From Halostella litorea (GTDB lineage Archaea; Halobacteriota; Halobacteria; Halobacteriales; Natronoarchaeaceae), in NCBI RefSeq assembly GCF_004785955.1, contig NZ_ML214300.1, positions 1-64,000 on the forward strand: a stretch of DNA of 64,000 bases, given 5' to 3'. Positions 1 through 8,422 of the stretch are shown here, piece after piece. Every line of letters begins with the position of its first letter. The first letter of the stretch is position 1. The position numbers and the translations under genes were made by a program. The notes below the pieces were generated by a model. The model ran no database searches. It was given only the letters and a program-made list of their open reading frames with translations, and was not told where the DNA came from.

Positions 1-80
1 ACACGGACGTTAAGCCCGCCAGCGTTCCGGCAAGTACTGGAGTGCGCGAGCCTCTGGGACCACCGGATCGCCGCCTCCCA
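1..80 (+). rRNA. rrf: 5S ribosomal RNA, 3' part
   Basis: The first 80 bases match the 3' two thirds of haloarchaeal 5S rRNA: a loop with AAGCCCGCCAGCGTTCCGG, then GTACTGGAGTGCGCGAGCC, then a 3' strand ending GCCGCC that would pair with the missing 5' end. The 5' part lies outside the window. A strong terminator follows 11 nt later, so this is probably the last gene of a 16S-23S-5S operon. The exact 3' end is uncertain by a few bases. Confidence 0.93.
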
Positions 81-90
81 CTCATACTAC

Positions 91-122
91 AGCCCAGTCG
101 GCACCCGCCGACTGGGCTTTTC
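91..122 (+). terminator. rho-independent-like terminator after 5S rRNA
   Basis: A perfect 12-bp inverted repeat (arms 91-102 and 107-118, loop ACCC) is followed by a short T-run. It sits immediately downstream of the 5S gene and has the shape of a hairpin-plus-oligo-T terminator for the rRNA operon. No tRNA-Cys, often found here in haloarchaeal rrn operons, is visible between the 5S gene and this hairpin. Confidence 0.85.
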
Positions 123-242
123 TCATACCATCCACGGAGCCATCAGGCTCCGCCACACCTCTCCCGTCGAGTAGCACGCTCGATGAGACCATCACCGCCC
201 AGTACCGACAGCGGACCGCGACCGCCGTCCGCGCGCCGCGTC

Positions 243-249
243 ATTAATA
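243..249 (+). promoter_or_regulatory. TATA-like box of dinB
   Basis: ATTAATA lies 24 nt before the dinB start codon in an otherwise GC-rich gap. That is the spacing expected when transcription starts at or next to the ATG (leaderless mRNA). Confidence 0.5.
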
Positions 250-273
250 CCGCTTGGCTACCAACCGCCGGCC

Positions 274-1578
274 ATGGACGGGCCGCAGCTCCCCGGCGTC
301 CCCGACGCGGAGGACCGCGACCGGATCGTCCTCCACGTCGACATGGACTGCTTCTACGCGGCCTGCGAACGGCTCCGGGAGCCACGGCTCCGCGGCGAAC
401 CGCTCGTCGTGGGGATGGGGTACGAACCGGACGACGACATCGGCGCGGTTGCGACCGCGAGCTACGAGGCCCGAGCGTACGGCGTCGAGAGCGCGCAGGC
501 CATCTCGACGGCGCTGGAGCGGCTGCCCCGGAAAGTCGACGCCCGGGAGGACCCGGACCTCGACCCGGCCGACGCGGGGTACTACCGGCCGGTGGACATG
601 GACTTCTACGAGTCGATCAGCGAGAACGTGAAGGCGATCCTCCACGACTGCGCGGACGTGGTCCGCGAGGTGAGCGTCGACGAGGCGTACCTCGACGTGA
701 CCGACCGCACCGCCTGGGAGGTGGCGGAGGGGTTCGCGCGCCACGTGAAAAACCGGATCGAGCGTGAGGTGGGCGTCGTCGCCAGCGTCGGCGTCGCGCC
801 GAACATGAGCACCGCGAAGGTCGCCAGCGACCGGGACAAGCCGGACGGCCTCGTCGTGGTCGACCCCGACGAGGTGGCGGACTTCCTCGCACCGCTGGAC
901 GTGGAGGAGATCCACGGCGTCGGCCCGGTGACCGCGCGGACACTTCGCGAGATGGGGCTGGAGACGGCGGGCGACGTCGCCGACGCGGACCCGCGGGACC
1001 TGGAAGCCGCGTTCGACAGCCGCGGCCGCGAACTGTACGACCGCGCGAGGGGGGCCGACGACCGCGAGGTGACGCCGACCGGTCGGCCGAAGAGCCTCTC
1101 CCGGGAGTCGGCGTTCGCGGAGGCGGTCACGGACCCGGACCCGAAACGGGAGCAGGTACGCACGCTGGCGACGGCCGTCGCCGACCGCGCCCAGAGGGAG
1201 GGCGCACTGTATCGGACTATCGGCATCAAGGCGGTGACGCCGCCCTACGACGTGAACACGCGCGCGCGGTCGTTGCCCGGTCCCGTGGACGAGCCGGAAC
1301 TCGTCGAGGACGTTGCGCTGGACCTGCTGACGGAGTTCGCCGACGAGCCGGTCCGGAAGGTCGGCGTGCGCGTCTCGAACCTCAGCTTCTCGGCGGGCGA
1401 CCAGGCGAGCCTCGACGGCTGGGGTGGCGGTACGGACGACGGCGCGTCGAGCGGCGACGACGCCGCAGCGGATCGGACTGGAACCGAGAGCGCGGTCGAC
1501 GAGTCGGCTGATCGCCCGGCCCTCTCCGGACAGACGACGCTGAGCGACTTCCGCGGCCGACAGGATTACTTGCATTGA
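274..1578 (+). CDS. dinB: DNA polymerase Y family (Pol IV, translesion)
   Basis: 434-aa Y-family DNA polymerase that copies past damaged template bases. The palm begins with HVDMDCFYA (catalytic Asp23) and carries the second acidic motif SVDEAYLD (Asp136, Glu137). A helix-hairpin-helix region (HGVGPVTARTL) and the little-finger domain follow. The C-terminus is an acidic linker ending in QTTLSDF (residues 420-426), which fits a PCNA-interacting peptide, so clamp binding is inferred. The start is the ATG 24 nt after a TATA-like box. It follows the rRNA operon as a separate unit. Length and motif order are normal for the family. Confidence 0.95.
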   Translation: MDGPQLPGVPDAEDRDRIVLHVDMDCFYAACERLREPRLRGEPLVVGMGYEPDDDIGAVATASYEARAYGVESAQAISTALERLPRKVDAREDPDLDPADAGYYRPVDMDFYESISENVKAILHDCADVVREVSVDEAYLDVTDRTAWEVAEGFARHVKNRIEREVGVVASVGVAPNMSTAKVASDRDKPDGLVVVDPDEVADFLAPLDVEEIHGVGPVTARTLREMGLETAGDVADADPRDLEAAFDSRGRELYDRARGADDREVTPTGRPKSLSRESAFAEAVTDPDPKREQVRTLATAVADRAQREGALYRTIGIKAVTPPYDVNTRARSLPGPVDEPELVEDVALDLLTEFADEPVRKVGVRVSNLSFSAGDQASLDGWGGGTDDGASSGDDAAADRTGTESAVDESADRPALSGQTTLSDFRGRQDYLH

Positions 1579-1579
1579 A

Positions 1580-1587
1580 CCTATAAA
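1580..1587 (+). promoter_or_regulatory. TATA-like box of the J-domain gene
   Basis: CTATAAAC lies just after the dinB stop and about 33 nt before the ATG at 1621. This suggests the J-domain gene has its own promoter despite the short 42-nt gap. Confidence 0.4.
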
Positions 1588-1620
1588 CCCTGGGTACGTT
1601 TCGGGAACCGAACACTCTCT

Positions 1621-2793
1621 ATGACGCACGACTTCTACGATCTCCTCGGAGTCCCCGCCGACGCCTCCCAGGACGAGATCAAGGAAGCGTTCAGGAAGAA
1701 GGTACAGGAGGTACACCCCGACCTGAACGACGACCCCCGGGCACCGGCCCAGTTCACCGCTCTGAAGAAGGGGTACGACACGCTGAAAGACCCCGTCGAG
1801 CGGAAGGCGTACGACAGGCTCGGACACAAGGACTACGTCGCGAAGCGGCTGGAGGGGCTGCCCGACCCCGACCAGTGGAAGCCGGCCGACGCGGACGGCG
1901 ACGCGGGCGGCGGATCGGGGACCACGAGCGGGTCGGCTTCGACGGGAGCCACGACCGCGGGACGGAGCGGCGGGTCGACCACGAGCACGACGGCCGGGAG
2001 CGCCGGCAAAACGGCCTCCTCCGGCGGCTCGGCGTCGGCGGACACGTCGACGAGTACGGGCACCGGGTCGGGGTCGTCGTCGCGGACGAACACCCGCACG
2101 CGGACGAGCACCGGGAGCGCGACCGCAGGCGGGACGCGAACCGGGACGACGAGTTCGGGGGGGACGAACGCGGGCGCGTCGACGAGCACCAGCAAGGCGG
2201 CGGCCGGGACGAGCGACGCGTCGTCGGAGGCGTCCTCGACGAGCACCCCCACGAGCGATACGACGTCTGGTCCCGGACTGGTCGAGCGCCTCCGGTCGCT
2301 CAACTACGGCTGGCCGGTCGTGTTCCTCACGTCGCTCGTCTACCTCGCGGGTGTGGGGCTGTACGCCCGCGGGCACGTCGGGGCGCTCCGGGAGTTCGCG
2401 GCGGCGGTGCGCGCGGCGGGGACGGACACGACGGCGCTCCGCGAAGCCCTGGTCGCCGGCGAGTACGGGCTGACGTCGGTGTTCGAGTACGTCCGGACGA
2501 CGGCCGTCTCCGACGGGCTCCCGGGTGCCGGACTGCTCGTCGCCCTCGGAGCCGTCGCGCTGCCGGCGGTGTTTTTCGTCGTGGTCAGGACGACGCGGCG
2601 GTCGTTCGCCTGGCAGCCCACCTACCTCTACGTCGTGGCGGTCCTCACGCCGCTTTTCGGCCTCGGCGCGGGCGCGGCGGAGTACGACTGGCCGGTCGTG
2701 ACCGTCGTCGCGTTCGGCGTCCTGCCGCTGCTGGCGGTCGTCGCCCTCCCGTTCAACGCCTTCGTCACGCCGCGGCTGAAGCGTCTGTTCTGA
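1621..2793 (+). CDS. membrane-anchored J-domain protein
   Basis: 390 aa. Residues 1-65 form a DnaJ-type J domain (MTHDFYDLLGVP) with the HPD tripeptide at 32-34 that stimulates Hsp70 ATPase. There is no Gly/Phe region, zinc finger or C-terminal substrate domain, so this is not full DnaJ. Residues about 85-218 are a low-complexity Ser/Thr/Gly/Ala linker. The C-terminal 170 residues contain about four hydrophobic segments. It may recruit DnaK to the membrane (inference). Its 3' end overlaps the convergent glycosyltransferase gene by 29 nt. The linker is built from near-repeated ACGAGC/GGGACG-type codons, suggesting slippage-prone DNA. Confidence 0.85.
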   Translation: MTHDFYDLLGVPADASQDEIKEAFRKKVQEVHPDLNDDPRAPAQFTALKKGYDTLKDPVERKAYDRLGHKDYVAKRLEGLPDPDQWKPADADGDAGGGSGTTSGSASTGATTAGRSGGSTTSTTAGSAGKTASSGGSASADTSTSTGTGSGSSSRTNTRTRTSTGSATAGGTRTGTTSSGGTNAGASTSTSKAAAGTSDASSEASSTSTPTSDTTSGPGLVERLRSLNYGWPVVFLTSLVYLAGVGLYARGHVGALREFAAAVRAAGTDTTALREALVAGEYGLTSVFEYVRTTAVSDGLPGAGLLVALGAVALPAVFFVVVRTTRRSFAWQPTYLYVVAVLTPLFGLGAGAAEYDWPVVTVVAFGVLPLLAVVALPFNAFVTPRLKRLF

Positions 2794-4018
2794 CGGCCGC
2801 GCCGCCCTGCCGTCGGCGGTAGACTACACACGCCGCGAGCATCAGCAACATCCCGTACTCGATCGGCGAGGCGAACGTGAAAAGCGGGCGGACGACCGCG
2901 AACAGCGCCGGCCGGACGGCCTCGGGGAGCAGTCGGACGACGTTCTCGGCGTTGTTGAGCGTAAAGGAGAGGTTCGCCACGAACGCGCCCGCGACGAACG
3001 CCGTCCGCGAGGGGCGGTCGTCCATGAGGTACAGCAGCGCGACGAGCGGGAAGGCCAGATACACGTAGTAGATGAAGTAGGAGGGCAGCGCGAGCAGCGT
3101 CGCCGTCACGGTGCCGTGGATGGCGACGAGGCGGTCGACGCGGTCGTCGACCCCGGTGTAGAGGTAGCACACGACCGGCGCGAGCAGGAGGAAGGGGAGC
3201 GCGACGAGCAGCGTCGGGTCCATCTCGGGGAAGGCGACCGACAGCGGCCGGCGGAGCGTGATGTACGCGCTGTTGGGGTCCAGTCCGCCCTGGAACAGCT
3301 CCGCGCGGTTCCGCGGGAACAGCGCCTCCTCTAGATAGGTCCGCGTCGTCCCGACGCCGAAGACGGGCACGCCGAGCGCGAGCAGGCCGAGGCCGGTCCC
3401 CACGGCCGCGCCGACGGCGCGCCACGCGCGGCGGCGGAGGAACCAGACGCCGAACAGCGCCGGGAACACCTTGATGAACGCGGCCAGCGCGAACGCGACC
3501 CCGGACAGTTCCTCGCGGCCGCGGTCCAGCGCGACGAAGCCGGCGACGGTGAGCGCGGCCAGTTGCACGTTGACGTTGCCGTAGAACACCGACGGGACGG
3601 AGTGGATCGAGAGGACGAGGAAGCCGACGATCAGGCCGTAGTCGAGGCGGGAGAGCGAGCGCCCGGCGCGCTCGACGTAGCGCCCGAGCAGGACGCCGCC
3701 GGCCGCGCCGAACGCGGCCGCGCCGGCCGTGTGGACGAGGAAGCCGGGGACCCAGCTTCCGGGGACCGCGGCGGGGTAGAACGCGAGGACGGACAGCGGC
3801 GGGTAGAGGTATCTGTACGCCGGCCAGTCCGGCGGCGTCGCGGCGTAGAAGTCGCCGCCGGCCATCGCGGTCTCGGCGGCGTAGTAGTACACCTTGAAGT
3901 TGAGCGCGAACATGTCGGCGCGCCCGAACCACATCACCGCGGCCGTGCGGAGGCCGAAGACGACGCCCGTCGCGAGGACGAACCACGCGCCGAGCGGGTA
4001 GCCGCGAAACCGGTCCAT
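2765..4018 (-). CDS. GT87/DUF2029-family membrane glycosyltransferase
   Basis: 417-aa protein with about ten hydrophobic segments. The loop after TM1 (MFALNFKVYYYAAE, then YRYLYPP) and the GNVNVQLAALTV...FIKVFPALFG block are typical of DUF2029/GT87 polyprenyl-phosphate-dependent mannosyltransferases, which act on the outer face of the membrane. The sugar and acceptor cannot be read from the sequence. It starts at an ATG and stands alone on the minus strand, convergent with and overlapping the J-domain gene. The family call is firmer than the enzymatic role. Confidence 0.75.
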   Translation of the reverse strand: MDRFRGYPLGAWFVLATGVVFGLRTAAVMWFGRADMFALNFKVYYYAAETAMAGGDFYAATPPDWPAYRYLYPPLSVLAFYPAAVPGSWVPGFLVHTAGAAAFGAAGGVLLGRYVERAGRSLSRLDYGLIVGFLVLSIHSVPSVFYGNVNVQLAALTVAGFVALDRGREELSGVAFALAAFIKVFPALFGVWFLRRRAWRAVGAAVGTGLGLLALGVPVFGVGTTRTYLEEALFPRNRAELFQGGLDPNSAYITLRRPLSVAFPEMDPTLLVALPFLLLAPVVCYLYTGVDDRVDRLVAIHGTVTATLLALPSYFIYYVYLAFPLVALLYLMDDRPSRTAFVAGAFVANLSFTLNNAENVVRLLPEAVRPALFAVVRPLFTFASPIEYGMLLMLAACVVYRRRQGGAAVRTDASAAA

Positions 4019-4103
4019 ACGTCACGCTCCGCGGGAACCCATACGTGTTTTGTGGAATCGACGGAACCGCCGGGGTCGGCCGGCGCGGGGCGATCGGCCG
4101 CGG

Positions 4104-4763
4104 TCAGCGGACCCGGTACGGTTCGCTCCCGGGGAGGAACCGCCCGAGGTCGCTCTCCTGTCGGTAGTCGGAGCCGAGGATCGCCTCCAGGCGCGCGCGG
4201 AGCCGGTCGGCATCCGTGTCGTCCCACTCGCCCGGGTCGCGCACGGGCACGACGAGGTAGCCGCGGCCGCGGACCTCGGAGCCGTGGATCGCCGGCATGT
4301 CCGTCTCGACCTGGTTGGCCTTCGCGGTGAACTCCGCGAGGACGTGGTCGGTCGCGCGCTCCCCGACCGGGAGGATGACGTGGGCGTTGATCGCCCGGAA
4401 CTCGGCGTCGAAGAACGGTTCGAGCCGGGCGTACGCGTCGGCGTCGGGTGTCGCCCCGTCGGGCGGACAGCAGGCGTGGAGGTAGCTCAGAAACAGGTTC
4501 TCGGCCGTCGGCTCGTCGGCGTAGGGAGCACCGAGGAGGCCGACCTCGTGGAGCACCGACTGGAGGCGCTCGGCCCCCGCGGTGCCGGTAAACGGGACGC
4601 CGGTCCCCCCGCCGCCGTGGACGCCCGGGTGGTCGCCGACGACGTGGAAGTCCGCGTTGGCGTCGCCGTAGCCGAGGACGGCCGCGTGGCTCGCCGAGCA
4701 GGCGGCTTCACAGGGCGGCGACATGCCGAAGGGGTTCCGCGTCCGGTCGGTGACGTTCTGCAC
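4104..4763 (-). CDS. uracil-DNA glycosylase family protein
   Basis: 219 aa. The N-terminus NVTDRTRNPFGM with Cys18 and Cys22, a later HACCPP pair, and GDANADFHVVGDHPG (motif 1 of the UDG superfamily, GDHPG replacing GEGPG) point to a family 4/5-like uracil-DNA glycosylase with an iron-sulfur cluster. Such enzymes remove uracil from deaminated DNA. The GTG at 4763 is preferred because it keeps the conserved region ahead of Cys18; an ATG at 4724 would remove part of it. It is a single minus-strand gene. Activity on uracil is inferred from family resemblance. Confidence 0.75.
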   Translation of the reverse strand: MQNVTDRTRNPFGMSPPCEAACSASHAAVLGYGDANADFHVVGDHPGVHGGGGTGVPFTGTAGAERLQSVLHEVGLLGAPYADEPTAENLFLSYLHACCPPDGATPDADAYARLEPFFDAEFRAINAHVILPVGERATDHVLAEFTAKANQVETDMPAIHGSEVRGRGYLVVPVRDPGEWDDTDADRLRARLEAILGSDYRQESDLGRFLPGSEPYRVR

Positions 4764-4865
4764 GGGGACCGGTAGGACGGAGACGCCTAAAACGGCCGCG
4801 GTTCGGCGGTCGCTGGCGGTCGCCGGCCACGCACCTCGACCCGATGTCCCCAGCCGACGACCCGG

Positions 4866-5063
4866 TTACGTCGAGGCCTCGTAGCCGGCCATCTCGACTT
4901 TCGTCACCAGCGTCTCGGGGTCGGCGTCCCCCTGCACCTCGGCGACGCTCTCGTAGCGGTCCGCCGAGGCGTCGTCGACGCCGTCGGCCATCTCCAGTGC
5001 CTTCTCGACGACCGCTTCGCAGCCCTGGCAGGTCATCCCGTCGACCGTGAGTTCTGTCGCCAT
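4866..5063 (-). CDS. CopZ-like heavy-metal chaperone (HMA domain)
   Basis: 65-aa single HMA domain. GMTCQGC (Cys12, Cys15) is the metal-binding CxxC loop of copper chaperones and of P1B ATPase N-termini. The small acidic fold would carry Cu(I) in the cytoplasm. It is encoded 62 nt downstream of a TRASH-domain Lrp regulator on the same strand, an arrangement that indicates a copper-response unit. The start is the ATG at 5063; the upstream extension in the same frame is a shadow of the regulator gene. No copper ATPase is adjacent. Confidence 0.88.
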   Translation of the reverse strand: MATELTVDGMTCQGCEAVVEKALEMADGVDDASADRYESVAEVQGDADPETLVTKVEMAGYEAST

Positions 5064-5125
5064 ACCCGGGGGAACGGAGCGTTCCTTTAGAACAGTTACG
5101 GCTCGGACGCTCCGGCCCGCGCCGC

Positions 5126-5716
5126 TCAGGCTGGGTCTTCCAACGGCTCGTAGCGCTCCGCGAAGTCGCTCCGGCAGGCAGACGAGCAGAAGTGATGGAG
5201 GCGGCCGTCGATCCGGACCGACTCGCCGTCGGCCGTGACGGTGTCGCCACACTCGTCGCAGTTCGGGGCGAACTCGGCGGCGTCGACCTGTGGGCTCCGC
5301 TCGGCGTCGGCGAGGAGGCGCACGTCGTAGTCGCGGACCTGGTCGGCGTCGACCGCGTCCGCGAGCATCGCTCCGACCTCGTCGGGCCGGACGGTCGCCT
5401 TCGCCACGACGCCCGCGTCGGCGGTGGCGAACACGTGCTCGACCTCGTCGACCTCGGCGAGGCGGCGCTTGACGTCGCCGACGGATCCGGGCCGGAGGTC
5501 GACGTCGACGAGTACCGACACGCCGTCGCTCAGCTTCGAGCGGTCGATGTCGAGCGTGAACCGCTCGATGACGCCGAGTTCCTCGAGCCGGTCGACGCGG
5601 TCGGAGACGGTCGGCGGCGAGACGCCGACCCGCTCGGCGATCTCGCTGTACGGGCGGCGGGCGTCGGCGGCCAGCAAGCGCAGAATGCCGAGGTCGGTGT
5701 CGTCGAGTTCGTGCAT
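5126..5716 (-). CDS. Lrp/AsnC regulator with C-terminal TRASH metal-sensing domain
   Basis: 196 aa from the ATG at 5716 (MHELDDTDLGILRLL). Residues 1-55 are an AsnC-type winged helix (DARRPYSEIAERVGVSPPTV), followed by a ligand-binding-like alpha/beta part. The C-terminus is a TRASH domain with CDEC and CSSAC cysteine pairs. This architecture is known in haloarchaeal copper-responsive regulators. It is transcribed with the CopZ-like gene just downstream, so it probably controls copper chaperone or export genes. An upstream in-frame ATG at 5743 would add nine residues of non-conserved sequence. Confidence 0.85.
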   Translation of the reverse strand: MHELDDTDLGILRLLAADARRPYSEIAERVGVSPPTVSDRVDRLEELGVIERFTLDIDRSKLSDGVSVLVDVDLRPGSVGDVKRRLAEVDEVEHVFATADAGVVAKATVRPDEVGAMLADAVDADQVRDYDVRLLADAERSPQVDAAEFAPNCDECGDTVTADGESVRIDGRLHHFCSSACRSDFAERYEPLEDPA

Positions 5717-5802
5717 GCCCCGGCGTTGTGCCGTCGCCGCCAAACGCTTTTCGACACGCGACGGTTAATTTAACGCCGCGCGGCTGTTGCGACTGTCGGC
5801 GG

Positions 5803-6375
5803 TCATCGGCCCATCGTGTGGAACTCCTCGTTCGGCCGCATGTCCGCAAGCTGGGCCATCCGGTTCGAGAGGTTGAAGAAGGCGGCGACGGCCCCGATGT
5901 CCCAGATCTCCCGCCGGCTGAACCCGGCCTCGTGGAGGCGCTCGAAGTCGTCCTCGTCGACCGCCGCCTGGTTCTCGGTGAGCTCCACCGCCAGGTCGAG
6001 CATCCGGCGGTGGCGGTCGCTGACGTCCGCGTTCCGGTAGTTGGAGACGAGCTGGTCGGCCAGCAGCGGGTCCTCCGCGTAGATACGGACCAGCGCGCCG
6101 TGGGCGACGTTGCAGTAATAGCAATCGTTGACGCCGCTGACGGCGACGATTATCATCTCAATCTCCTCGCGGGTCAGGTCGCTGTCCTCGACCAGCGCGT
6201 CGTAGTACTGGAAGAACGCCCGGAACTGCGAGGGCCGGTAGGCGTAGGCGAGGAACACGTTCGGCGTGAAGCCGGCGCGCTCGGTCTCGGCCTCGATGCG
6301 CTCCCGCAGGTCCGCGGGCAGGTCCTCGACGTCCGGTACGGGGAACCGCGTCATGGCGTCTACGTCCTCGGCCAT
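5803..6375 (-). CDS. carboxymuconolactone decarboxylase/AhpD-like peroxidase-related protein
   Basis: 190 aa. The central EMIIVAVSGVNDCYYCNVAHG contains the CxxC-x3-H pattern of AhpD-like and peroxidase-related CMD proteins, where the cysteines are redox active. The region before it (YYDALVEDSDLTREE) also fits this family (TIGR01926-type). The true reaction is unknown; alkylhydroperoxide-linked reduction is a guess from the motif. The ATG at 6375 is chosen; the ATG at 6354 is an alternative. It is divergent from the next gene with an 84-nt gap. Confidence 0.8.
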   Translation of the reverse strand: MAEDVDAMTRFPVPDVEDLPADLRERIEAETERAGFTPNVFLAYAYRPSQFRAFFQYYDALVEDSDLTREEIEMIIVAVSGVNDCYYCNVAHGALVRIYAEDPLLADQLVSNYRNADVSDRHRRMLDLAVELTENQAAVDEDDFERLHEAGFSRREIWDIGAVAAFFNLSNRMAQLADMRPNEEFHTMGR

Positions 6376-6459
6376 GCGCGGCGGTTCGGCACTAACGATT
6401 ATGATGGTTTCGACCGGCGGACCGACAGCTTTCCGAGCGTCCGGCGCGTACCCCGGGCC

Positions 6460-6951
6460 GTGTATCAGCTGGGTCACTACGGGATCGCGATGCTCGTGTA
6501 CGCGCCGGTCGGCGCGGCGCTCGTGCTCGCCGGGCACCCGTTCGCGGCGTACGTCGGCGGCGCGGTGATGGTCGGCACCGCGACGCTCCCGGACTGCGAC
6601 CACCGCCTGCCGCTCGTCGAGCACCGCGGGCCGACCCACTCGCTGGCGTTCGCGCTGCTGGTCGGCGGCGTCCTGGCCGTCGCGGGGTCAGCGCTCGCGC
6701 CGGCCGTCGACGGGGTGCTCGGCCTTGACCCGGCCGTCCTCGGGTTCGCGCTCGGAACGCTATCGGTGTCGACCCACCTGCTCGGCGACGTGCTGACGCC
6801 GATGGGGATCCGCCCGCTGTGGCCGCTGTCGCGCCGCCGCTACTCGCTGAACCTGACGCCCGCGAAAAACCGGGTCGCCAACTACGGCCTGTTCGCGCTC
6901 GGCGTGCTCGCAACGGCGGTGACGGTCGTCGGCCTCGCCCGGGTCGCCTGA
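6460..6951 (+). CDS. YdjM-type membrane-bound metal-dependent hydrolase (DUF457)
   Basis: 163 aa from a GTG start (VYQLGHYGIAM). DCDHRLPLVEHRGPTHSL holds the conserved Asp/His cluster of the YdjM/DUF457 family, with four to five membrane segments and a second conserved STHLLGDVLTPMG block. These proteins are predicted membrane metal-dependent hydrolases with unproven substrates. The frame stays open far upstream, but that part overlaps the CMD gene on the opposite strand and is not coding. The GTG sits right before the conserved segment. Confidence 0.8.
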   Translation: MYQLGHYGIAMLVYAPVGAALVLAGHPFAAYVGGAVMVGTATLPDCDHRLPLVEHRGPTHSLAFALLVGGVLAVAGSALAPAVDGVLGLDPAVLGFALGTLSVSTHLLGDVLTPMGIRPLWPLSRRRYSLNLTPAKNRVANYGLFALGVLATAVTVVGLARVA

Positions 6952-7002
6952 CCGCGCTTCGCGGCCGTATCAACTAAGTATTGTCGTCTGCTAACAGCTA
7001 GC

Positions 7003-7281
7003 ATGAACGCCCTCGTCACGGCGGTCCTGTACGCCGGCGTCGTCGTGCTGGTGCCCCTGCTCGTCGTGCTCCCCCTGCTCCTGCTGGAGCGCAGCCGGGA
7101 CGACGGCAGGAGCCTCCCGAACCGGGCCGCCGGCTCGGGGTTCCCGCGGACGTCCGACGAGCGGTCCCGGGGGTCGGACGACGGGGCGGGAGACGCCGTC
7201 GCGTGCCGGACCTGCGGGGCGCTCAACGGGGCCGAGTACACGTTCTGCCACGAGTGTACGGACCGGCTCGGCGGGCGCTGA
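7003..7281 (+). CDS. small membrane protein with C-terminal zinc ribbon
   Basis: 92 aa. One long N-terminal hydrophobic helix (residues 3-28) is followed by a charged linker and a zinc-ribbon-like end CRTCGALN...FCHECTD. Such one-helix, one-zinc-knuckle proteins are common in haloarchaea and have no assigned function. The cysteines would face the cytoplasm if the N-terminus acts as a signal anchor. An ACTAAGTA stretch about 22 nt before the ATG may be the promoter. Confidence 0.75.
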   Translation: MNALVTAVLYAGVVVLVPLLVVLPLLLLERSRDDGRSLPNRAAGSGFPRTSDERSRGSDDGAGDAVACRTCGALNGAEYTFCHECTDRLGGR

Positions 7282-7326
7282 CGGCGGCCCGCGTCGCCAG
7301 TCGACCGACCGGCTGGGGGCCCGAAG

Positions 7327-8304
7327 TTAGTCGAGCGTCGCGGGCGCGTCGGTCGCCGCGCTCTCCTTTATGGCGTCGATGACCGCGAGCGTCGCCGCGG
7401 CGTCCTCGGCGTCGGTCAGCGGCGTCCGCCCCTCGGCGACGCAGTCCGCGAAGTGGTCCGCCTCCAGCGCGTACTGGTCGACCGGCTCGAACGTCTCGGT
7501 GACGGTCCGCCCGTCGACCGCGTAGGTCAGCGTCGGCTCGGTCACGTCGGACGTGTTGAACGCGTCGGTGACCTCCAGCCAGCCGTCGGTCGTCTCGACG
7601 CGGTAGTACTGGGTCTCCGGCGTCTCGAACCCGGACGACACCTGCGCCGTCGCGCCGCCCTCGTACTCCAGCGTCGCGGCGGCCTCCGTCTCGACGCCCG
7701 CGCCCCGCGCGTCGTTCGTGGTGCCGACGACCCGCTCGGGCTCGCCGAGGAACTGCCGGGTCGCGTGGATGGCGTAACAGCCCACGTCCATCAGGCTCCC
7801 GCCGGCCAGGTCGGGGGAGAGGCGGATGTCGTCGGGGGTGTCGCCCATGCGGAACGAGAACCGCGACTGCACGGAGCGCACCTCGCCCAGTTCCTCCTCG
7901 ACGACTTCGATGGCCCGCTCCGTGCGGGGGTTGTACCGGTACATGAACGCCTCCATCAGCGTCACGCCCCGCTCGTCGCAGTACTCGCCCAGTTCGCGCG
8001 CCTCGTCGGCGTCGACGCCGAGGGGCTTCTCGCAGAGCACGTGGAGGCCGGCGTCGGCCGCCCGCTCCGTCCACTCGGCGTGGTGGGCGTTCGGCAGCGG
8101 GTTGTAGACGGCGTCCAGCCCGTCGTCCTCCAGCAGCGCCTCGTAGCTCCCGTACGAGCGGGGGATCCCGTGGTCCTCCGCCGCCGCCGCGGCGCGGTCG
8201 CCGTCCCGGGACGCGATCGCCACGACGTCGTGGTCGGTGCCGTCGAGCGCGGGGATGAAGGCCGTCCGAGCGATGTGTGCCGTGCTGAGTACGCCGAAGT
8301 TCAT
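7327..8304 (-). CDS. Gfo/Idh/MocA-family NAD(P)-dependent sugar dehydrogenase
   Basis: 325 aa. The N-terminus MNFGVLSTAHIARTAFIPAL is a Rossmann fold with a modified glycine loop, and LHVLCEKPLGVDADEA carries the conserved EKP lysine of the family. The C-terminal half (GGSLMDVGCYAIH) is the substrate domain. It resembles dimeric dehydrogenases, including haloarchaeal D-xylose 1-dehydrogenase. No pentose pathway genes are nearby, so the substrate is left open. It starts at the ATG and is a single gene. Confidence 0.85.
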   Translation of the reverse strand: MNFGVLSTAHIARTAFIPALDGTDHDVVAIASRDGDRAAAAAEDHGIPRSYGSYEALLEDDGLDAVYNPLPNAHHAEWTERAADAGLHVLCEKPLGVDADEARELGEYCDERGVTLMEAFMYRYNPRTERAIEVVEEELGEVRSVQSRFSFRMGDTPDDIRLSPDLAGGSLMDVGCYAIHATRQFLGEPERVVGTTNDARGAGVETEAAATLEYEGGATAQVSSGFETPETQYYRVETTDGWLEVTDAFNTSDVTEPTLTYAVDGRTVTETFEPVDQYALEADHFADCVAEGRTPLTDAEDAAATLAVIDAIKESAATDAPATLD

Positions 8305-8383
8305 ACCGCAGCTTCGGCGCGAGGTGTCAAAAAGCCGCGGAAAGCGTCACCGCGGGAGGGGGTCGGTTTTCATCGTACCAAGA

Positions 8384-8390
8384 TTTAAAA
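8384..8390 (+). promoter_or_regulatory. TATA-like box of the 152-aa unknown gene
   Basis: TTTAAAA in the gap between the divergent dehydrogenase gene and the ATG at 8423, with 32 nt to the start. It supports choosing 8423 rather than the further upstream in-frame ATG. Confidence 0.5.
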
Positions 8391-8422
8391 GAAGACACGT
8401 GGTATCCAAGACCAATCAGTTC

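Noticed and set aside
244-2376. A 710-codon frame on the minus strand opposite dinB and the J-domain gene
   Set aside because: Arg-rich, unlike haloarchaeal proteins, and fully antisense to two genes with strong motifs.
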